Below, piece after piece: positions 22,280 to 22,359 of a stretch of 22,359 nucleotides of DNA. The stretch is from REEB481 sp044360435 (GTDB lineage: Bacteria > Bacteroidota > Bacteroidia > NS11-12g > UBA955). The position numbers were made by a program, and so were the translations under genes. Positions within the stretch are counted from its first letter, which is position 1, and each line of letters starts with the position of its first letter. The stretch covers positions 1 to 22,359 of the forward strand of contig JBIKKI010000024.1 of NCBI GenBank assembly GCA_044360435.1, written 5' to 3'. The notes under the pieces were generated by a model that was not told where the DNA came from, did not search any database, and worked only from the letters and a program-made list of their open reading frames with translations.

Positions 22280-22359
22280 AGTTCAGGTAGCGGATGGTTC
22301 GACCTTCCGCCAGCCACATGCGCTCGTAATAGGTTTGAATGGCCAGTTCAGGCTCTGGA
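22266..22359 (-). CDS. trmB: tRNA (guanine-N7-)-methyltransferase, C-terminal end only
   Basis: The last 30 or so codons of a gene that enters from the right edge. The visible end, AIQTYYERMWLAEGRTIRYL followed by NFRLP-stop, matches the C-terminus of TrmB (T.YE..FLA.GK.I.YL.F), which methylates N7 of G46 in tRNA using SAM. The stop TGA is at 22268-22266. The gene converges on and overlaps the TrpF-like gene by 14 bases. Confidence 0.75.
   Translation of the reverse strand, partial: PEPELAIQTYYERMWLAEGRTIRYLNFRLP

Noticed and set aside
1..22359. tRNA, rRNA, riboswitch, CRISPR or phage-defence genes
   Set aside because: I looked for spaced direct repeats, tRNA-like T-loops (GGTTCRANNCC) with CCA ends and known defence-family motifs and saw no convincing case. 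A tRNAscan or covariance-model search would settle the RNA part.

Overview
The window looks like chromosomal DNA of a Bacteroidota bacterium, probably from the Chitinophagales/Sphingobacteriales side. Three observations support this. Two proteins end in the type IX secretion system (T9SS) type B gliding-motility C-terminal domain, and a third has a type A-like tail. Promoters resemble the Bacteroidota -33/-7 pattern (TTTG, about 19 bp, TAnnTTTG), often only a few bases before the start codon. The Y1 transposase-like gene is of a kind common in Bacteroidota. Base composition is moderate GC and fairly even. I see no rRNA, tRNA, CRISPR or prophage.

Layout. 1-2990 holds a partial lipoprotein and trmN6 (minus), a small c-type cytochrome lipoprotein (plus), an ABC ATPase of the iron/cobalamin-uptake type (minus), a GNAT acetyltransferase (plus) and a group III truncated haemoglobin (minus). 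The genes are packed with touching or overlapping ends. 3027-9126 is the most interesting block. It has a Crp/Fnr-family regulator, a TPMT-family methyltransferase overlapping it, a CDF metal transporter with a heavy-metal-like N-domain, a ferritin-like/VIT1 fusion (iron/manganese exporter type), a metallo-beta-lactamase/double-rhodanese protein of the persulfide-dioxygenase kind, a single-domain rhodanese, a thioredoxin and a DUF983 membrane protein. A strong bidirectional terminator closes it. 9148-11445 holds an OmpA-family lipoprotein (minus) and glyA (plus). 11456-11956 is a compact element: one Y1 (RAYT-like) transposase gene between two perfect palindromes with a shared core. 11975-14177 holds two divergent genes for exported proteins, a T9SS type B protein and an exported endonuclease/exonuclease/phosphatase-fold protein. 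14225-16965 holds a small membrane protein and a fused alpha-beta 2-oxoacid dehydrogenase E1. 17193-22279 holds a 1506-residue T9SS adhesin-like protein and a TrpF-like protein of unknown role. The window ends in the 3' end of trmB.

How the parts may work together. Three 14-bp sites of the CRP type (GTGA-N6-TCAC, sharing TGACCTG on one strand) lie in front of the haemoglobin/regulator pair, the MBL-rhodanese gene and the thioredoxin gene. Each is centred 35-36 bp from the TTTG core of a -7 box, the spacing of a class II activator, and I find no -33 element in its usual place at the three clearest promoters. A further, weaker site lies 22 bp upstream of the MBL site. The regulator's recognition helix carries R-E-xxx-R, which in E. 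coli CRP reads GTGA. Its ligand pocket has two cysteines instead of the cAMP-phosphate Arg-Ser pair. I infer a local regulon, controlled by this regulator, that links sulfane-sulfur/sulfide handling, haem-gas chemistry and metal export. This is a hypothesis from the sequence alone.
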